From Orthonyx spaldingii (Eukaryota; Chordata; Aves; Passeriformes; Orthonychidae), in assembly GCA_013397795.1 (NCBI GenBank), contig VZTJ01005471.1, positions 1,150,938-1,214,937 of the forward strand: a DNA stretch of 64,000 nucleotides, read 5' to 3'. Below are positions 59,601-64,000 of the stretch, piece by piece. Position 1 is the first letter of the stretch, and each line of letters begins with the position of its first letter. The notes beneath the pieces were generated by a model. It was not told the DNA's origin and made no database searches. It was given only the letters and a program-made list of their open reading frames with translations. A program made the position numbers and the translations under genes.

Positions 59601-62600
59601 GAGGAGAGGAAAAAGTTACTTCAATAAAATAATTCCTGTTCTCTAAAGCATCTTCTCAGTTAAGGTGGAGAGATGATGCTAAAGAGGGAAGATATATACT
59701 GCAGGATGGAGGTATCCAGAAAATACAGGGCAAACTACACATCTTGGACAGATTGTACAGCCTTAAGCCCCTCAGTGGGGCTTCAAACTCTGATCTAGTT
59801 TTCTTCTTACCTTGCTGGTTCTGAAGTTTTATTACCACTGGCTTCCACCTATAGAAAGAGACCCTGCTCTTGCAGAGAGGTTGACAGTAGCTTGTACAAA
59901 GACAAGGCGCTGTGGTACATTGCTAGTCACTGCAAGGACTTTCCCAGGGCATCCTGTATCAAGCAGCTACTCCCTTCTTTCTCAGCTCCCCATGATCTTA
60001 CCATTTTCAGACCCTTTTCCTTGCCAGTTTGGGAAGAGAATTTGAAGTGCATGGAATTTGCAATGTCTTTAATTCATTAGTTGCCTTTACATGTAACTGT
60101 TCAGTACTTTGTTCCTCCATATCTTTGTAGCACTTTCTGTAGGAAAGTGAGAATATTGCATAATGGTATGTGAGAACATGAATTCCAAGTTAACTGTAAT
60201 GAAAGACAGTATTACCAAAAAGAATTAAGTGCCTTGCTCTCCTCTGTAATTTTGCAAGTCTTGCTCTGAATCAGTTATACTGTCTGATAAGGGAGGAACA
60301 TCATCAGCTCTTGTGGGGACTTGAAATGTGAGATTTGACTCCCAGGTGTTGGATTCCCGGGTACCTGTAATTAGATGCATTGGAAGAAAAAAGTTTTGGG
60401 TGTCTTGTGTTCTTCCTACAACAATTGGTCCTGAGTCTTTGTATGCAGGAAGTATTGTTACAAGAAGTGTTATTTATTGGTCTTCTATTGATACTGTACT
60501 GTGCCTTTTTAGGTAATCCCATCAGATAGGCCAATCTGTCAATATATTTCTGCAATAACTTTTAGCAGACAAAGATTCTGATTTAGAAATGTTTGTGCAC
60601 ATAAGTAACTTTATTATCAAGGGCTGTGAAAGTGATACACATCATTTCCATGAGCCAAAGTGCTTGTAAAATTGGCCTCTTGATTCTCATCCAAACAATG
60701 TCAAACCAAAAAACCTTCTGGCAACAGAGAAGCTATATTTATATTTTGCTGAAGAACACATACCTTTTCTCCAGCACAGCAGAATAGTTTTGTTAGTAAA
60801 AATCCCTTTCTAGGCTCTGAATGGAATCTCCACCACTCCAGGAGAAAGGAGCGGTGCAGTTTCTTCTGGAGGACTTCTAGAGTCCCACAACTTCTAAGAG
60901 CAAGGATAATCTTTTCAGGAGACAATGAAAAATGTGTTTAATCACACATGACATATGACACATCATTCAAAATTACCTTTTTTTGTTTGGCACTGACCAT
61001 AAATTTCTATGCTTAAGCAGACCCACCTGCCATTCTGCTCAGCCCCCAATTCACTTTGCATTTCCTAGCTAAACTGTAGCTGTTCCTTATGCAGAGGAAT
61101 AGGTGGAAGGGAAGTCCACTGAGCTCTTGCAACAGGGTGAATTTTTTGCCATCATAATCCTCAAGTGAATTGCATAAAGCTGTTAACATTTTCATAGGTG
61201 ACTGCATAATGTTATTGCATAAATGTATTTGTCAGATTAATATATTTTACACAACTTCCCTAGAAAACAGTATTAGCATCATCAATAAATGAAAAGCAAT
61301 GCACTTCATTATGGGTTATAATTTATATTTATATTAAAATTAAAATTTGTGGCCCATCATAGTAGCATTGAAGATGTATAAATCAATTTTTGAATGGTGG
61401 GCATGTTGAACAAATTTCTAAACTTCTCTTGTCATCTCAGTGGTGTGGGGAGGATGACACGATAACCTCCTCCCCTTGCAATGAAAGTCAAATTGTCCAC
61501 TTCATGAGCCCATACACATCCTTGCAGGAAGTCAGGCTTGCAGGAATCACTTGCTTTGTTCTGGTCAGCAAGTGACTATTTTATAATGGTAAGAAGAAGC
61601 TCTTTGCTCTACCAATGGAATATGCATTAAAACAAATCAACCAGCATAGCGTCAATGAATTAACAACTAACATGTAAAGAAATCGTACTTTATTAGTTTA
61701 ATCAGTTTAAGTTGATGGCTGAAGTCACAGAAGCTTTGCTCTGCTGTAACCAGAGGTTACAAAGGTAACGTTCCCAATTTACAAAATTAACTTTCAAAGA
61801 CCTGTTTTTGTTGGGTCTAACACTACAAAATACCTTTGTACAGAATGCATGAGAAGTAACATTGCTACGATATTGAAAGATTTTCATACTTATCAGTATC
61901 TGCAGTACTGACTGATTTGTCTTTACAAATGTGAGTAGAGTTTAGATTTTAAAAGTTCCCCATGAGTTAAGCCATTTTATTGCTTGAGAATTAAAAATCC
62001 CTTTGATATTTTAAATTCAGACATCAAGTACACTATGGAAAACAAACTGACCTAGATATTATCTTGAGAGAAAGAGTGAAGCTTCCTGCTTTCATCTGTT
62101 CAAGCTATGTGCCAGCACAAACAAATGCTGTAAATGTAGCCCATTACCTTAACAAATATTACTAATGCAAGTAAGACTCTTCTAAAACAATTTATTTCAT
62201 TGTAAGGTTAATAGAAAATTTCAGTTTAGACTTTACTCCTAATTTTGGCAGGCTAAGAATATTTCACCATGAATCTTCAAATTCTTTTAGTGTAAGAAGT
62301 TGTGGTATGCTTGAACAGAGTATGTCTGAGAAGTTCAGTAGAAATTGGATACATTGTTTTGGACTCACAACAGACTATATCTCAAACCAGTTTTAATTAG
62401 CGTATAGTTGATGTAAATTGGTTTTGGTATATATTGGTGTCTTTAAATAGTTTTGGTATGAACTTAGTTATTAAAATTGTCATCCAAGCACAGCTGCAGC
62501 ACAGCAGTAGTGTTTTACCAAACACTAATGATTTAGGCTGAGTTTCAGCTTTGTGTTTTAGTGCAGATTAAAAAAACCAGCAATGTTCAATCAGTGCAGG

Positions 62601-63420
62601 AGTGGGAGTATGTATACACCCAAATTCTGGTACCTAGCACTCCATCAGCTAACTGCTTGCTAAACAGTGCCCTAAATTTTGACTGTCATCAATAAAATTA
62701 TTCTGAGCATTGTTTTTGTCTTCCAACCCTATTCTGGCCATGCATCAAGACAACAGCAAACCTAACTGCACAGCTCCCATTACTGCATGGAAAATTCTGC
62801 AGCTGCAAGGCAAAACACTGACTTCATATATATTCATGCTGCTGGTTTGAATCTATTTTTAAAAAGTTGAGAGCCGGCTTGATGCTGCATCAGGTGGGGT
62901 CTGTCTGTAGGACTTGGAACCTTGTCACACGTTCACTGAAGAGAAGTGACATCAAGGTGATGTGTTTCTGTCCACACCTGATCTGGAGCACATCTGTGGT
63001 GCAGGGTGACCTGGTGGCACTCAGATCCCTTACTAATGACTGCAACCATGACTTGGCTGAATTGGAGCATCCGCTTTAGCTAACCCTTCTGTGCCAGTTT
63101 AAAATATTGCTGCTGTTATTTATTAACGAAACAGATTCAGAGGGTCTGTGTCGTCATCCCTCAGCAGCAGGCTCATTTGAGTGGGTCCCGCGTCCAAATG
63201 TCCCACACTCCCATCCCTTTCTCCTTGAGCTGCTACAATCCCGTTTGTGCTCTCTCTTAGCCGCAGACCTGAAAGTATCTCGCCTGTCAGAAAACTTTAT
63301 CTCCCCTTCCTACATTTTGGCTTTTAATGTGTCTCAGGTTTGACATCCCACTTCGGGTTGCGAGGACACTAGCAGTGGGTACAGCAGCTTGCCCTGGTGA
63401 GGAGCAGGTAGATGGGGTGA
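56640..63420. other. Unannotated unique sequence
   Basis: About 6.8 kb of AT-rich DNA with no repeat family recognised. Two short protein-like frames with possible acceptors (59144-59288 and 61441-61575) end in stops, but are unrecognised and not called as exons. An A-run is at 56705-56717. Confidence 0.45.
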
Positions 63421-63830
63421 GTGAGGAACTGCGTGAACGGGATGCGCTGCCCTGTGACCCTCCCGGACCCTGTGACCCCCCCAGTGCCTGGATCTCTGCT
63501 TGAAGCGGGCGACACGTCCCGGGATCTTCGGGGTGGCCGAGCCCGGGCTGCGGTGGGGGGTTCCCTTGGGCGGACACGGCCCCTCACGGGATGGGGGAGG
63601 CACCGCCGGGACGGGGCAAGGTGCGGCTGCCCCCGTGCCGGCAGGGACGGGGAAGGGCAGCGGAGCTCCAGCGGCTGGGGAAGGGCAGCGGGGGACAAGT
63701 TGAGCGGGAGGGCGTGGAGCAGAGGGCGGGGGGGAACTGGGTAGGGAGTCTCTCGCCAGGCTGGGAGGGGGTCCCTCCCTCACCCAGGGCAGTCCCCAAC
63801 CAACACCCTCTGGGTGGGTAGGGAAGGGCA
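63421..63830. promoter_or_regulatory. CpG island, candidate promoter
   Basis: Very CpG-rich sequence (cgggcgacacgtcccggg, ggccgagcccgggctgcgg, ccgccgggacgggg, gtgccggcagggacgggg, gagcgggagggcgtgg) with several GGGGCGG/GGGCGG-like boxes, after kilobases of CpG-poor DNA. Frames of 71-149 codons on both strands are driven by GC content. It probably marks a promoter of a gene at or beyond the window edge. Direction is unknown. Confidence 0.7.
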
Positions 63831-64000
63831 GCCGAGTCCCCGTCCCTGCTCCCGTCCCTTCCCCCTGTCCCTTCTCCTTCTCCCTCTCCCTGTTCCTTTC
63901 CCTTCCCCTGTCCCTATCCTTATCCCTGTAATAACCCCTGCCAGTCCCTATCCCGATCCCTGTATTTGTCCCTGTCCCTACCCTCTCCCTATCCCTTATC
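63831..64000. repeat. Degenerate TCCCTN hexamer tract
   Basis: About 165 bases made of TCCCTG, TCCCTA, TCCCTT and CCCTAT words with little else. It reaches the window end, so its full length is unknown. The minus strand is a run of regularly spaced GGGA groups. Confidence 0.85.

Noticed and set aside
59144..61575. Two short frames ending in stops after possible acceptors
   Set aside because: Length and context do not exceed chance expectation, and no protein was recognised.
63334..63783. 149-codon minus frame
   Set aside because: Proline-rich, GC-driven frame in a CpG island with no known domain.

Overview
The window looks like a stretch of bird nuclear DNA, most likely from a passerine or other neoavian genome. 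The base for this is repeat content. There are several CR1 LINE 3' ends carrying the characteristic CR1 tail, and at least six endogenous-retrovirus LTRs of kinds common in birds. No multi-exon gene, rRNA, tRNA or CRISPR could be recognised. Nearly all open frames are short and overlap one another on both strands. The longest lie inside LTRs or GC-rich islands, so they look like chance frames.

Layout. 1-7.9 kb: mostly unique, AT-rich DNA with a T-rich tract, one plus-strand CR1 and a 5' scrap of an LTR. 7.9-9.35 kb: a CR1 copy cut in two by a 947-bp minus-strand solo LTR. 9.4-15.0 kb: unique DNA, one candidate exon and a minus-strand CR1. 15.0-16.5 kb: a 1450-bp plus-strand LTR with a perfect 5-bp target duplication and an extra GC-rich block. 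16.5-22 kb: unique DNA, one candidate exon and a 190-nt purine tract. 22.9-24.8 kb: an LTR promoter-block fragment, then a complete minus-strand LTR. 26.1 kb: a candidate exon. 26.7-27.6 kb: a second copy of the 8.1-kb LTR family in the opposite orientation. 33.3 kb: another LTR. 34.6-36.1 kb: a 1.5-kb LTR related to the 8.1 and 26.7 kb copies. 41.4-42.1 kb: an LTR with perfect target duplication and inverted ends. 44.5-45.6 kb: a minus-strand relative of the 15-kb LTR, carrying 46-bp internal repeats. 46.1-48.4 kb: a CR1, a CpG island and a ZNF143-type promoter block. 49.0-50.4 kb: an LTR containing a 277-base assembly gap. 50.4-63.4 kb: unique DNA, two CR1 copies and two microsatellites. 63.4-64 kb: a CpG island followed by a C/T-rich hexamer tract that runs off the end.

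Interpretation. The window reads as intergenic or intronic DNA shaped by LTR insertion followed by LTR-LTR recombination: every well-bounded ERV copy is a solo LTR and no gag, pol or env was recognised. The two CpG-rich places (46.8-48.4 kb and 63.4-63.8 kb) are the best candidates for promoters of transcripts not visible here. I found no convincing new biological system. The most useful leads are the promoter blocks, the nested and mosaic LTR structures, an LTR hairpin just downstream of a TATA box, and three open segments bounded by plausible splice sites.
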